Shown: positions 9,287 through 18,193 of the stretch, one piece after another
Numbering within the stretch: the first letter of the stretch is position 1
Layout of the letters: every line of letters begins with the position of its first letter
Source: Variovorax sp. PBS-H4
GTDB taxonomy: Bacteria > Pseudomonadota > Gammaproteobacteria > Burkholderiales > Burkholderiaceae_C
DNA: 64,000 bases
Assembly: GCF_901827205.1 (NCBI RefSeq)
Contig: NZ_LR594675.1
Coordinates: 744,001 to 808,000, forward strand
Direction of reading: 5' to 3'
Notes under the pieces: generated by a model
Told to the model about the DNA's origin: nothing
Database searches by the model: none
The model's input: only the letters and a program-made list of their open reading frames with translations
Translations under genes and position numbers: made by a program

Positions 9287-9997
9287 ATGACGCGACTGAA
9301 GCACAAGCTGAGCGAACCGCCATTGCCCCCCGAGCGCGGCGTCAAGGCGGCGACCTTCAAGCTGCTGCTCGACACCGCCATGGACATCATCCGGCAGAGC
9401 GGCCACATCCCTTCGGTGGCGGAGGCGGCAGCGCGCTCGAAGGTCTCGCGCGCCACGGCGTATCGCTACTTCCCGAGCCGCAGTGCGCTGGTCACGGCGG
9501 TCATCGACAGCTCGCTGGGACCGGTGCGCAAGCTGGCCTCCGACAACCCGAGCGGCCGCGAGCGGGTGCACGAGCTGTTCCAGCAGACCTTCCCGCGCTT
9601 CAAGGAATTCGAGGCCCAGCTGCGCGCCGCGGCGCAGCTGTCGCTCGAGCAGTGGGGACTGGAGCGCGCCGGGCTGCTCGAAGAAGAGCCGTACCGGCGC
9701 GGCCACCGCGTGCGCATCCTCGAGCATGCGATCGAGCCGCTGGTGCCGCAGCTGCGGCCGGCCGTGCGCAAGCGGCTGCACCATGCCCTGTCGGTGGTCT
9801 ATGGCATCGAGCCCTACGTCATCCTGAAGGACATCTGGGGCCTGGGCGATCGCGAGGTCGAGCGCACCGCGCTGTGGATGGCCGATGCGCTGATCGACGC
9901 AGCACTGCGCGAGTCGGAGCAGAAGCCGGCGCCGCGCGGCCGGCCGAAGCCGAACGGCGCACGCGTGCCGGCGGCGAGAGCGGCCAGGCAGCGCTGA
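9287..9997 (+). CDS. TetR/AcrR family transcriptional regulator
   Basis: A 236-residue regulator. The N-terminal helix-turn-helix domain lies at about residues 20-70 (TAMDIIRQSGHIPSVAEAAARSKVSRATAYRYFPSRSALVTAV), with the SRATAYRYF recognition helix typical of TetR. The C-terminal part is the ligand-binding helical domain, ending in an Arg/Pro/Ala-rich tail. The start is the ATG beginning MTRLKHKL; earlier in-frame codons lie within the operator region. It is divergent from the FAH/amidohydrolase block and 35 bases upstream of an esterase gene, so it likely senses a substrate or intermediate of that route. Confidence 0.88.
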   Translation: MTRLKHKLSEPPLPPERGVKAATFKLLLDTAMDIIRQSGHIPSVAEAAARSKVSRATAYRYFPSRSALVTAVIDSSLGPVRKLASDNPSGRERVHELFQQTFPRFKEFEAQLRAAAQLSLEQWGLERAGLLEEEPYRRGHRVRILEHAIEPLVPQLRPAVRKRLHHALSVVYGIEPYVILKDIWGLGDREVERTALWMADALIDAALRESEQKPAPRGRPKPNGARVPAARAARQR

Positions 9998-10032
9998 ATG
10001 CGGCCGAAGTTCTGCCGGAGTTCCGCCTGAAC

Positions 10033-10986
10033 ATGGCCGAAGACATCCGATCCCCTGCGTGGTACGACGCCCAGTACAACAATCGCGCGCGCATTCCTGA
10101 ACACCCCTCGATCCTGCAGCACTGGGCCGAGGCCTCGGCGCGTGCCTACGCGCGCCGCGGCTGGGTGCTCGATCTCGCCTACGGGGACGACGCCAGCGAG
10201 CGCCTCGATGTGCTGCCCGCCGCCCGGCCTGAGGCGCCCGTGCTGGTCTACATCCACGGCGGCTATTGGCGTGCGCTCGACAAGCGCGACCAGAGCTTCG
10301 TGGCGCCGCCCTTCGCCGACGCGGGCGCAATGGTCGTGCTGGCCAACTATGCGTTGTGCCCGGCGGTCACGATCGAGCACATCGTCCTGCAGCTGGTGCG
10401 GGCGGTCGCCTGGGTGTTCAGGAATGCGCGGGTGCATGGCGGCGATCCGGCCCGCATCGTGGTGGCAGGCCATTCCGCGGGCGGGCATCTCGCGACGATG
10501 CTGCTGGCCTGCGATTGGAAAGCCGTCGCGCCGGACTTGCCCGCGGACCTAGTGAAGGCGGTGCTCTCGATCTCGGGCCTGTACCAGCTCGAGCCGCTGC
10601 GGCATGCGCCCTTCCTTGGCGCCGACATCGGCTTGAGCGCGGCGTCCGCGCTGCGGCTGAGCCCCGCGGCCATGCCGGCGCCTCTGCAGGGTTTGCTGGC
10701 GACGGTGGTGGGCGGCGGCGAAAGCGAGGAGTTCCTCCGCCAAGCCGAGCTGATCGAACGCGCCTGGGGCCGGCACGTCATTGCAGCGGAACGCGTGCCC
10801 GGGCGCAACCACATGGACGTGTTGAACGAGCTCGCGAACCCAGGTTCGCGCACGCATGGACTGGCCCTGGAACTGCTGGGACTGGAGGGCCAGGAGCCGC
10901 CCAACAAAAAGGCCGCCCGAGGGCGGCCTTCCTGGGGTGCAGGCTCGGTCAGTCCTCCACGAAGGCTTCTTCCCGCTTCGCCTTGA
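10033..10986 (+). CDS. Alpha/beta hydrolase (kynurenine-formamidase/esterase-like)
   Basis: A 317-residue alpha/beta hydrolase of the HGG class. Visible motifs: IHGGYWRAL (oxyanion hole), VAGHSAGGHLATML (nucleophile Ser) and the likely catalytic His in RNHMDVLNEL. The family includes bacterial arylformamidases and carboxylesterases. The start is taken at MAEDIRSPAWYD. The 3' end is odd: the frame has no stop before the GC-rich hairpin at 10909-10930, runs through it, and ends 38 bases inside the convergent tctA gene. This adds about 25 low-complexity residues (KKAARGRPSWGAG...). The functional protein probably ends near LELLGLEG and the tail may be tolerated read-on. It follows the TetR gene closely and is probably co-transcribed with it. 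Confidence 0.82.
   Translation: MAEDIRSPAWYDAQYNNRARIPEHPSILQHWAEASARAYARRGWVLDLAYGDDASERLDVLPAARPEAPVLVYIHGGYWRALDKRDQSFVAPPFADAGAMVVLANYALCPAVTIEHIVLQLVRAVAWVFRNARVHGGDPARIVVAGHSAGGHLATMLLACDWKAVAPDLPADLVKAVLSISGLYQLEPLRHAPFLGADIGLSAASALRLSPAAMPAPLQGLLATVVGGGESEEFLRQAELIERAWGRHVIAAERVPGRNHMDVLNELANPGSRTHGLALELLGLEGQEPPNKKAARGRPSWGAGSVSPPRRLLPASP
10905..10930 (-). terminator. Rho-independent terminator of the tctBA operon
   Basis: On the minus strand the sequence reads AAGGCCGCCC-TC-GGGCGGCCTT followed by further T residues (complement of the A-run at 10906-10910), a stable GC stem with a T-tract, 19 bases after the tctA stop. There is no T-tract on the plus side. The stem lies inside the 3' end of the convergent esterase frame. 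Confidence 0.75.
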
Positions 10987-12460
10987 TCGAAGGCAGCAGC
11001 ACGATACCCAGCAGCAGCAGCGCCGCCACCAGCAGCCCGGCCGACAGCGGCCGCGACACGAACACGCTCCAGGTCCCGCGCGACAGCAGCAGCGCGCGCC
11101 GCAGGTTCTCTTCCATCATCGGCCCCAGGATGAAGCCCAGGAGCAGCGGCGCCGGCTCGGTGCGCAGCTTGAGGAAGAGATAGCCGATGAAGCCGAAGAT
11201 CGCGACCATCCAGACATCGAAGGTGTTGTTGTTGGTCGAGTACACGCCGATCGCGCAGAACAGCACGATGGCGGGGAACAGGAACTTGTAGGGCACCGTC
11301 AGCAGCTTGATCCACATGCCGATCAGCGGCAGGTTCAGGATGATCAGCATGGCGTTGCCCAGCCACATGGAGGCGATCAGGCCCCAGAAGAGCTCGGGGT
11401 TGCTGGTCATCACCTGCGGGCCGGGCTGGATGTTGTGGATGGTCATCGCACCCACCATCAGCGCCATCACAGCGTTGGGCGGGATGCCCAGCGTCAGCAG
11501 CGGGATGAAGGAGGTCTGCGCGCCGGCGTTGTTGGCCGACTCGGGCGAGGCCACGCCGCGGATGTTGCCCTTGCCGAAGGCGATCTCGCCAGGGCGCATC
11601 TTGATCTTCTTCTCGAGCGCATAGGCCGCGAAGGCCGCCAGCAGCGCGCCGCCGCCGGGCAGGATGCCCAGCGCCGAGCCCAGCGTGGTGCCGCGCAGCA
11701 CCGCGGGCGCCATGTTCTTGAAGTCTTCCTTGGTCGGCCACAGGCCCTTGACCTTGGAGGTGAACACTTCGCGCTCGTCGTCGGGTTGCGAGAGGTTGCC
11801 GATGATTTCGCCGTAGCCGAACACGCCCATGGCGATCACCACGAAGCCGATGCCGTCGGTCAACTCGGGAATGTCGAAGCTGAATCGCGCCACGCCGGAG
11901 TTCACGTCGGTGCCGACAATACCCAGCAGCAGGCCCAGCACGATCATCGCCACGGCCTTGAGCAGCGAGCCGGATGCCAGCACCACGGCGCCGATCAGGC
12001 CCAGGATCATCAGCGAGAAGTACTCGGCCGGGCCGAACTTGAAGGCGAGTTCGGTCAGCGGCGGGGCAAAGGCCGCCAGGATCAGCGTGCCGACACAGCC
12101 TGCGAAGAAGGAACCCAGCCCGGCTGCGGCGAGCGCGGGCCCCGCGCGTCCCTGGCGCGCCATCTGGTAGCCGTCGATACAGGTCACCACCGAGGACGAT
12201 TCGCCCGGCAGATTGACCAGGATGGCGGTGGTGGAGCCGCCGTATTGCGCCCCGTAGTAGATGCCCGCGAGCATGATCAGCGCCGACACGGGCGGCAACG
12301 CGTAGGTGGCCGGCAGCAGCATGGCGATGGTCGCCACCGGGCCGATGCCGGGCAGCACGCCGATCAGCGTGCCGAGCACGCACCCGATCAGGCAATACAG
12401 CAGGTTGGTGAGGGTGAAGGCGACGCCGAAGCCGGTCGCCAGGTTGTGGATCAGGTCCAT
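10949..12460 (-). CDS. tctA: Tripartite tricarboxylate transporter large permease TctA
   Basis: A 503-residue large membrane subunit with about 11-12 hydrophobic segments. The family signature GVLPGIGPVATIAMLLPATYALPP is near residue 40, followed by GIYYGAQYGGSTTAILVNLPGESSSVVTCIDGYQMARQGRAG, diagnostic of TctA. The second repeat half has GILPGGGALLAAFAAYALEKK and the conserved GIPPNAVMALMVGA. It forms the secondary transporter for di/tricarboxylates with TctB and a periplasmic TctC. It lies 13 bases after tctB. No tctC is adjacent; the only TctC-like gene in the window is at 32393. Confidence 0.95.
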   Translation of the reverse strand: MDLIHNLATGFGVAFTLTNLLYCLIGCVLGTLIGVLPGIGPVATIAMLLPATYALPPVSALIMLAGIYYGAQYGGSTTAILVNLPGESSSVVTCIDGYQMARQGRAGPALAAAGLGSFFAGCVGTLILAAFAPPLTELAFKFGPAEYFSLMILGLIGAVVLASGSLLKAVAMIVLGLLLGIVGTDVNSGVARFSFDIPELTDGIGFVVIAMGVFGYGEIIGNLSQPDDEREVFTSKVKGLWPTKEDFKNMAPAVLRGTTLGSALGILPGGGALLAAFAAYALEKKIKMRPGEIAFGKGNIRGVASPESANNAGAQTSFIPLLTLGIPPNAVMALMVGAMTIHNIQPGPQVMTSNPELFWGLIASMWLGNAMLIILNLPLIGMWIKLLTVPYKFLFPAIVLFCAIGVYSTNNNTFDVWMVAIFGFIGYLFLKLRTEPAPLLLGFILGPMMEENLRRALLLSRGTWSVFVSRPLSAGLLVAALLLLGIVLLPSIKAKREEAFVED

Positions 12461-12473
12461 GACGTTCTTGCCC

Positions 12474-12962
12474 TCAGCCCGAAATGAAAGTTGGCCAGAC
12501 CTGGATCTGCAGCTTGAGCGCCCAGATGAAGGCCACGTAGCTGCCTGCCGCCAGGATGGTGGCGAGGACCAGCACGTCGCGCAGCTTGAATTGCGTCCCG
12601 GCCAGGCTGGAGATGATCGTCAGCGCGTAGATCGCGATGATCATGCCCATGGCCGGCAGGCCGATGGAGGGCAGGCCGCCGAGCAGCACGCCGAAGGCGA
12701 GGTTGGCGCCGAGCACGAAGGCGAGCGGCTTCCACGCCCACTTGCCGATCTTCTCGCCGTCGGCTGTTTCGATCACCAGGGCCTGGAACATGATGGCTGC
12801 GCCCAGGATGGCCAGCAGGATACCCAGCATGAGGGGGAAATAGCCGGGGCCCATGCGGGCGCCGTCTCCGATGGTGTAGCTGGTGGAGCCGATGGCGAAG
12901 CCCCCTCCAACCACCGTGAACATGACTCCCGAATAGAAGTCAGCCTGACTCTTGATACGCAT
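12474..12962 (-). CDS. tctB: Tripartite tricarboxylate transporter small permease TctB
   Basis: A 162-residue membrane protein beginning MRIKSQADFYSGVMFTVVGGGFAIGS, with GPGYFPLMLGILLAILGAAIMF, the common TctB pattern, and four hydrophobic segments overall. It is the small subunit partner of the downstream tctA. The open frame extends upstream, but no initiation codon with a ribosome site is apparent there and family members start at the equivalent of MRIKSQ. A roughly 100-base promoter region separates it from the lipoprotein gene to the right. Confidence 0.9.
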   Translation of the reverse strand: MRIKSQADFYSGVMFTVVGGGFAIGSTSYTIGDGARMGPGYFPLMLGILLAILGAAIMFQALVIETADGEKIGKWAWKPLAFVLGANLAFGVLLGGLPSIGLPAMGMIIAIYALTIISSLAGTQFKLRDVLVLATILAAGSYVAFIWALKLQIQVWPTFISG

Positions 12963-13065
12963 TGTCTCGATCCTCGTTGTGAACCTTACGAGGGTCGTCG
13001 GGGGAGCCTGACTGCTGGCTGACCGGTACTGTACGGACTTCCACGTAGCGGGGTGGGTTTCCCTG

Positions 13066-14721
13066 TCAGCGCTGCGGCCGGATCCGATAGAGCCCGTTGT
13101 TGCGATCGGCCGAAAGGTAGATGGTGCCGTCGGCACCCACCGCCACGCCCGTCGGCACATAGGAGGGCGGCAGGCCCGGACCGCCGGGCAGGCCGATCGG
13201 CAGGTTCTCGGCAACCGTGCGGCGCGTGCCGTTCGCCGGGTCGATCTCCACCAGCCGCCGTGCCGCACTCTCCGCGACGATGAAGCTGCCCCAGGGCGTC
13301 TGGGCCAGGCCTTCGGGCAGCGCGAGGCTGTTGGCGACGACGCGCAGCGGCGCGCTGGCGTCCAGCGGAATGCGTGTGAGCTTGCCAGCGGCCTCCGTCA
13401 GGTAGAGCGCGCCGTCTCGGCCGAGCACCATTTGCACCGGCCCGCCGAGGCCACTGGCGATCACCTCCCGGGTCTCGAACTTCGGGCCGCTCGCGCGGGT
13501 CACGCTGCCGGTGGCGATCTCGGCATAGAGCAGGCTGCCGTCGGGCATGGGGATCGCATCCACCGGGGCCTTGAGGCCGTGCAGCACGGCCGTGGTCTCG
13601 AAGGTCTTGCGGTCCACCAGCTGCACCGAGCCGGTGAACCAGGACGACAGCGCGATCCGCGAGGCCGACAGTCCCACGCCGAAGGGGTACTCGAGCGCCG
13701 GATCGCGCTGCATGCGGAAGATGTCGCGGACCTCGCCGGTCTGCGCATCGACCTGGCGAAAGCCGAAGACGTCGGCCACGAAAAGCGCATCGCCATCGAT
13801 CTTGAGGCCGGCCGGCACCGCGAGCTTGCCGCCGGTCAGCAGGCGCGAGGTGCCGGTCGCGGGCTCGAAAGCCTCGATCGAGTTGTCGGCCATGTTCGAG
13901 ACGTAGATCGTTCCTTCGGGCGAGATCGCGAGGTTGTCGAGCGATGGCTTGAACCGCTTCGCGACCGTCTTGCGCCCGCTGGCGAGCTCGACGCGCACCA
14001 GCTCGCCGCTGCGGGCGTCGACCACCCAGAGATTGCCCTTGCCGTCCAGGTTGGCCGCAGCCGGGACCTGGAAGCCCTCGGCAATCACCGTGAGTCGGCC
14101 GTCGGCCGGATCGATCTTCACGACCTGGCCCTTGAACCACAACGGGCCGTAGAGCAGGCCGTCCGGCCCGACCTCGAAGCCGTTGAAGCCGCCCATGTCC
14201 TTGCTGATCAGCCGCGGGGGCTTCTGGCCGGCGGTATCGATCTCCCACAGCGCGTCGCCGAGGAAGACCTGCGAGGCATAGAGCTTGCCGTTGCGGCGGT
14301 CGAAATCGAGTGAGTTGATGCCCGGCAGGTCCTTGGCGAGCACGCGCATCGGCGCACCGTCGTGCTCGCGCAGGCGGATCCTGCCCGTCAGGTAGTTGGT
14401 CCAGGCGAGCTCGCCCCTGGGGCCGACCGCGATGTCGTCGGCCTGGCCCTCGGGCGCGTCGATCAAAACGCGCGCGGCGCCGGTTGCGCGGTCGACGACC
14501 CACAGCTGGCTGCCGACCACCGTGCCTGCCAGCAGGCGGCCCTGGCGGTCGATCGCCAGGCCGTGGACGCCGGAGAAGGAGGAGGGCGCCACCAGCACCT
14601 CGGGCGGGCCCCAGCTCGCCGGCCGGGTGGGCGGGGAGGTGGCGCTGCGCGGCGCCGGAACGGTGCAGGCGCCGAGGGCGAGCACCGAGGCAAGCAGCGC
14701 GGCAGCGAACAGGCGTGGCAC
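13066..14721 (-). CDS. Beta-propeller (NHL/SMP-30-like) lipoprotein
   Basis: A 551-residue exported protein. The N-terminus has a lipoprotein signal (LFAAALLASVLALGAC, lipobox LGAC), so it is probably anchored in the outer or inner membrane. The rest is a chain of propeller-type repeats with recurring patterns such as GVHGLAIDRQGRLLAG, ADDIAVGPRGELAW, GFNGFEVGPDGLLYGPLW, LDNLAISPEGTIYVSN and TGVAVGADGTIYLS, resembling SMP-30/gluconolactonase or NHL proteins. The start is GTG, preceded by GGAG at six bases, 17 bases after the coaX stop. No enzymatic residues can be claimed; a sugar-lactone or ligand-binding role is possible. Confidence 0.75.
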   Translation of the reverse strand: MPRLFAAALLASVLALGACTVPAPRSATSPPTRPASWGPPEVLVAPSSFSGVHGLAIDRQGRLLAGTVVGSQLWVVDRATGAARVLIDAPEGQADDIAVGPRGELAWTNYLTGRIRLREHDGAPMRVLAKDLPGINSLDFDRRNGKLYASQVFLGDALWEIDTAGQKPPRLISKDMGGFNGFEVGPDGLLYGPLWFKGQVVKIDPADGRLTVIAEGFQVPAAANLDGKGNLWVVDARSGELVRVELASGRKTVAKRFKPSLDNLAISPEGTIYVSNMADNSIEAFEPATGTSRLLTGGKLAVPAGLKIDGDALFVADVFGFRQVDAQTGEVRDIFRMQRDPALEYPFGVGLSASRIALSSWFTGSVQLVDRKTFETTAVLHGLKAPVDAIPMPDGSLLYAEIATGSVTRASGPKFETREVIASGLGGPVQMVLGRDGALYLTEAAGKLTRIPLDASAPLRVVANSLALPEGLAQTPWGSFIVAESAARRLVEIDPANGTRRTVAENLPIGLPGGPGLPPSYVPTGVAVGADGTIYLSADRNNGLYRIRPQR

Positions 14722-14738
14722 TCGCGGCTCCAGGACAG

Positions 14739-15512
14739 TCAGGACGCCAGCAGGCGCTCCTGTGCGATCACCAGCAGCCCATCCATGATCAGGCTGTCCA
14801 CCAGCTCGAAGTTCCCGTTCATGCTCGGCGCCATCTTCCATGCCGCGCCGCCGGTCATGTAGCAGGCCGGCTCGGCCCCGCAGTGCGCGCGGACATGCTG
14901 CACCATGCGCTCCACCGCCCCGGCGATGGCATAGGTGCCGCCGCTGGTCAGCGCGTCGCTGGTGTTGGTGGGGAACTCCCGCACGTCGCCGGTGGGCACG
15001 TGCAGGCCCGCCGTGCCCGACTCGAGGGCCCGCAGCATGATGCCGTGGCCCGGCAGGATCAGGCCGCCGAGGAACTTGCCGTGGACGTCCACCGCCTCCA
15101 CCGTGACGGCAGTGCCGATCATCACCACCACCATCGGGCGCGCCGGGCCCTGGGTGAGCATGCGGTGGCGCGCGCCGATCATCGCGACCCAGCGGTCGGC
15201 CCCCAGGCGCGTGGGATGGTCGTAGCCGTTGACGATCCCGGCCTCCGCCGCGCTCGACACCACCCAGCGCGGCGAGCAGTCGAAGCGCTCGACCACCTGT
15301 TCTTCGGCGCGCCGCCGCACGGCGTCGCCGGCCACTGCGCAGCCCAGCATCGACGAGGGCCCGGGCAACTCGGCCCAGGGGCCGTCGGCCAGCCGTTCGA
15401 TGTGATCGAGGAACTCGGCACCGTGCGACAGCAGCGATGCACCCGGCCTGGCTGCGTCGTAGAGCGACCACTTGAGCCGGGTGTTGCCGATGTCGATCGC
15501 GAGGAATGCCAT
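14739..15512 (-). CDS. coaX: Type III pantothenate kinase
   Basis: A 257-residue enzyme for the first step of coenzyme A synthesis, ATP-dependent phosphorylation of pantothenate. The N-terminal phosphate-binding motif is MAFLAIDIGNTRLKWSLYD. Further family motifs are GADRWVAMIGARH (conserved G-x-DR), VVVMIGTAVTVEAVD, GGLILPGHGIMLRAL and GGTYAIAGAVERM, all typical of CoaX. An alternative ATG nine bases upstream would add MPR. In many beta-proteobacteria coaX follows birA; here nothing lies upstream but a short spacer facing the divergent BON-LysM gene, and the propeller lipoprotein follows. Confidence 0.94.
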   Translation of the reverse strand: MAFLAIDIGNTRLKWSLYDAARPGASLLSHGAEFLDHIERLADGPWAELPGPSSMLGCAVAGDAVRRRAEEQVVERFDCSPRWVVSSAAEAGIVNGYDHPTRLGADRWVAMIGARHRMLTQGPARPMVVVMIGTAVTVEAVDVHGKFLGGLILPGHGIMLRALESGTAGLHVPTGDVREFPTNTSDALTSGGTYAIAGAVERMVQHVRAHCGAEPACYMTGGAAWKMAPSMNGNFELVDSLIMDGLLVIAQERLLAS

Positions 15513-15633
15513 GCGCGGCATTATTGCGGCTTGTCCTGACAGCTGCTTGCAATCGCGACGCCCGCCTACGTTTCGCCGTCGCAGGCAGCCGTTAGAGTGG
15601 GCCTCCCTCAACCAAGGCACACAGGAGAAACCC

Positions 15634-16098
15634 ATGGGATTGCTCAGTTTCATCAAGGAGGCAGGAGAGAAGCTCTTCGGCGGCTCGTCCGCCCACGCCG
15701 CCGAGCCAGATGCCAACAAGACAGCGGGCGACGCCATCAAGACCTACATCGAGACGCAGAACCTCGGCCTCACCAACCTCGAGGTGGCATACGTCGCTGC
15801 CGAGGGCCTGGTCACGCTCAAGGGCAACGCACCCTCGCAGGAGGCGAGCGAGAAAGCCACGCTGGCCGCGGGCAACGTCGCCAACGTCACGAAGGTCGAC
15901 AACCAGCTCGTCGCGCCCGCGGCCGACCCGGCGCAGTACCACGACGTGGTGAAGGGCGACACACTCTCGGCGATTTCCAAGAAGTACTACGGCGACGCCA
16001 ACAAATACAACGCGATCTTCGAGGCCAACAAGCCGATGCTGAGCCATCCGGACAAGATCTATCCGGGCCAGAAGCTGCGGATTCCGCCCCTGAAGTGA
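15634..16098 (+). CDS. kbp: BON-LysM domain protein (Kbp/YgaU-like)
   Basis: A 154-residue protein with an amphipathic N-terminus (MGLLSFIKEAGEKLF), a BON domain at about residues 30-92 (DAIKTYIETQNLGLTNLEVAYVAAEGLVTLKGNAPSQEASEKA) and a C-terminal LysM domain (YHDVVKGDTLSAISKKYYGDANKYNAIFEANKP...IYPGQKLRIP). The layout and length match E. coli Kbp/YgaU (about 149 residues), a K+-binding, osmotic-stress protein of the cytoplasm. A strong ribosome site (AGGAGAAACCC) precedes the ATG. It is monocistronic between two divergent or convergent neighbours. Confidence 0.9.
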   Translation: MGLLSFIKEAGEKLFGGSSAHAAEPDANKTAGDAIKTYIETQNLGLTNLEVAYVAAEGLVTLKGNAPSQEASEKATLAAGNVANVTKVDNQLVAPAADPAQYHDVVKGDTLSAISKKYYGDANKYNAIFEANKPMLSHPDKIYPGQKLRIPPLK

Positions 16099-16155
16099 AC
16101 GCACGGCAGCCGGGCGGCTCCGCCGCCCACGGCGGCTGAAGGACGTTCGATCGGC

Positions 16156-17376
16156 TCACATGAAATTGCGCGTATGCAGGGCGGACAGTTCTTCCGCCTC
16201 GCGGGACGCGAAGCCGAGCCGCACCAGACGTGCCTTGCGGCCTGACGCCATTTCGCGTTTCAGTTCCTGCACCCGGGCGAAGCCGGACCGAACGGAGGTC
16301 GCGTCGGACCGCCCGGCCGCCAGCAGCACCAGTGCGTCGAACACCTCCTCGTTCAGACCCGCCGTCGCCGCCAGATCGTCGTGGCGCTGGCGAATTGCCG
16401 CTTGCAGCGCGGAATGAAAGCCTGGCTGCCGCGACAGCCGGTATTCGAGGTGACCCATGCCCAGCGCGACGTGCCGGGCTTCGTCTCGGGCCACCAGCCG
16501 CGCGATCTGCCGGGTGACCGGGTCCGGTGCGTTCTCGTGCAGGAAGTTCAGCAGGTTGACGAAGCTGCCTTCGCCGAGCACCGAAAGAAGAAAGACACTG
16601 ATCGAGAAATCGCTGCTCTCGAAGAGGGTCTTCAAGGATGCCTGGCCGCCGGCACCCGACAGTGCCGGCTGGGCGCGATGCAGCGTCGCGCGGCGGGTGA
16701 ACACTTCCACATGCCGCGCCTCGTCGGCGCATTGGATGGCCAGCAGCTGGACAATTTCCCTGAAGTACGGATGAACCTGCCCCAGGTGGCGCGCGGGAAC
16801 CAGCAGAGCGGCGTTCTCGTTCTCGATCAGGTAGGTCATCACCTGGACCACCGCATCTTCGATCTCGGCGGGCAGCGCGCTCGCCGCGGCCCAGTCGATG
16901 GCGGTGTCTGGATTCCATTGCCCTGCCAGCGCCTGCTGGTAGAGGCTGGCCGCCGTGTCTGCCCAGATATCGGATTTTTCCGAGAGCCGGAACTCGAAGG
17001 CCGGGCTTCCGGCCTCCACGGTCGCGCCGCGCGCCGCGAGTCCCCATGACGGCGAGGCCCGGTCCGCGACGTCGTCGGGCGCGAGCGCGTCTGCTTCCCC
17101 TGCCACCACCGCGTTCTCCCACCGGCCCTGCTGAAAAGGCCCGCGGGTCACCAGCGCATGCCGGCCAGGCGTGTCGTGGAAAGTGACGTCGTGCCCGTGC
17201 TGGCGGCACCAGGCGAGCAGATGGACGTCCCAACCCGGCGAGGTGCCCTGCACGCGCAGGGTGGCGCCGATCGCGATCCGGTCGAGCGCCCGCTTGATGA
17301 GCAGTTGCGCGCCCTGGTCGAGCCCCAGCGATTCAATATCGATAGTCGCTTGCGGTGATGCGTCCGGCAGCGTCAT
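16156..17376 (-). CDS. Ferritin-like di-iron protein with TusA-like N-terminal domain
   Basis: A 406-residue, apparently cytoplasmic protein I cannot match to a named family. Residues about 10-70 resemble a TusA/SirA-like fold (IDIESLGLDQGAQLLIKRALDRI...WDVHLLAWCRQHGHDVTF), but the CPxP catalytic cysteine of TusA is replaced (DQGAQ). Residues about 165-310 carry a di-metal helical bundle: ENEN near 185-188, DEARH at 218-222, GEG with Glu269, and a second DEARH at 298-302. Two E-x-x-H pairs each with a preceding Glu are the classic ferritin/oxygenase ligand set. The start at MTLPDASP overlaps the upstream gene by 44 bases. Last gene of a three-gene operon; possibly an oxygenase or oxidase with a sulfur-related partner. 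Confidence 0.72.
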   Translation of the reverse strand: MTLPDASPQATIDIESLGLDQGAQLLIKRALDRIAIGATLRVQGTSPGWDVHLLAWCRQHGHDVTFHDTPGRHALVTRGPFQQGRWENAVVAGEADALAPDDVADRASPSWGLAARGATVEAGSPAFEFRLSEKSDIWADTAASLYQQALAGQWNPDTAIDWAAASALPAEIEDAVVQVMTYLIENENAALLVPARHLGQVHPYFREIVQLLAIQCADEARHVEVFTRRATLHRAQPALSGAGGQASLKTLFESSDFSISVFLLSVLGEGSFVNLLNFLHENAPDPVTRQIARLVARDEARHVALGMGHLEYRLSRQPGFHSALQAAIRQRHDDLAATAGLNEEVFDALVLLAAGRSDATSVRSGFARVQELKREMASGRKARLVRLGFASREAEELSALHTRNFM

Positions 17377-18193
17377 AGAACCTGTCGTGATGAACGGCGC
17401 GCCGTAGCGCGGCATAGCCGGTGGTGCGGCCGGGCTTCCATTCGCGCAGCCCCTCGAGCTCGAGCAGCGGCCGCACCGCGGGGTCGCTCCACCGCATGCC
17501 CAGCAACAGCTCGGTGAATTGCTCGACCTCCGCTTGCGGCGCGTGCGGGCTGGCGGTGAAGTTGCAGTGGTCGAAGGGCTCGGTACGCGCGAGGATGCGG
17601 GTCTGCCCCTGCGGCAATGTGCCGTCGGACGAGAACGCGAGGTGATTGCTGTCGATCATCCATGCGGCATCGATGCTGCCCTGCACCAGCGCTTTCGCCG
17701 CATCGAGTTCGCCGCCGACGTGGTCGCCGTGCTTGCCGCCTGCCACATCGAAGATCCGCGCCGAGAAATCTTGCCCGGCGACCAGGCCCGCCCGGCGCAG
17801 ATGATCGGACGGGATCAGTGTCGCCTGGGGCGAATCCACTGCGCCGAATCCGACGGCCTTGCCGCGCAGATCGTCGATGCGCTCGATGTCCTGCCCGGCG
17901 CGGACCACCAGCACGGAACTCAGGTCGCGATCGGTGTCTCGCATCGCCACGGCCGACACGCGCGCTCCCTTCGCCTCGGCGATGAGCTCTGCGCGCACCC
18001 ACGCCAGCGGCGAGTTCCAGGCCACGTCGAGCACCCCGTTGAACTGATCCTCGACCTGCCTTTCGTAGTTCGAATACAGGACGAAGTCGAATGCGAGTCC
18101 ACGCGCTGCGAAATATGCCTTGAAGCCTTCCCAGATGGCAACCACCTTCGGCGCATAGGCCACCGCGCCCATGACCAATGTGCGATCCGTCAT
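17333..18193 (-). CDS. PhnD/SsuA-like substrate-binding-fold protein without signal peptide
   Basis: A 286-residue type II periplasmic-binding-protein fold of the phosphate/phosphonate (PhnD) group. Family patterns: YAPKVVAIWEGFKAYFAARG, NGVLDVAWNSPLAWV, DRDLSSVLVVRAGQDI, DDLRGKAVGFGAVDSPQATLIPSDHLRRAGL. It begins MTDRTLVMGAVAYAPK with no hydrophobic leader, and no ABC permease or ATPase is nearby, so it is probably cytoplasmic and not a transporter subunit. The ATG overlaps the upstream flavoprotein stop by four bases (ATGA) and its 3' end overlaps the di-iron gene: tight translational coupling. It may bind or channel a small anionic metabolite for its neighbours, or be an enzyme built on this fold; both are speculation. 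Confidence 0.75.
   Translation of the reverse strand: MTDRTLVMGAVAYAPKVVAIWEGFKAYFAARGLAFDFVLYSNYERQVEDQFNGVLDVAWNSPLAWVRAELIAEAKGARVSAVAMRDTDRDLSSVLVVRAGQDIERIDDLRGKAVGFGAVDSPQATLIPSDHLRRAGLVAGQDFSARIFDVAGGKHGDHVGGELDAAKALVQGSIDAAWMIDSNHLAFSSDGTLPQGQTRILARTEPFDHCNFTASPHAPQAEVEQFTELLLGMRWSDPAVRPLLELEGLREWKPGRTTGYAALRRAVHHDRFYDAAGRITASDYRY

Noticed and set aside
13066..15552. An 828-residue single protein covering the lipoprotein and coaX
   Set aside because: coaX is intact in another frame; the lipoprotein start with GTG, a ribosome site and lipobox lies after its stop.
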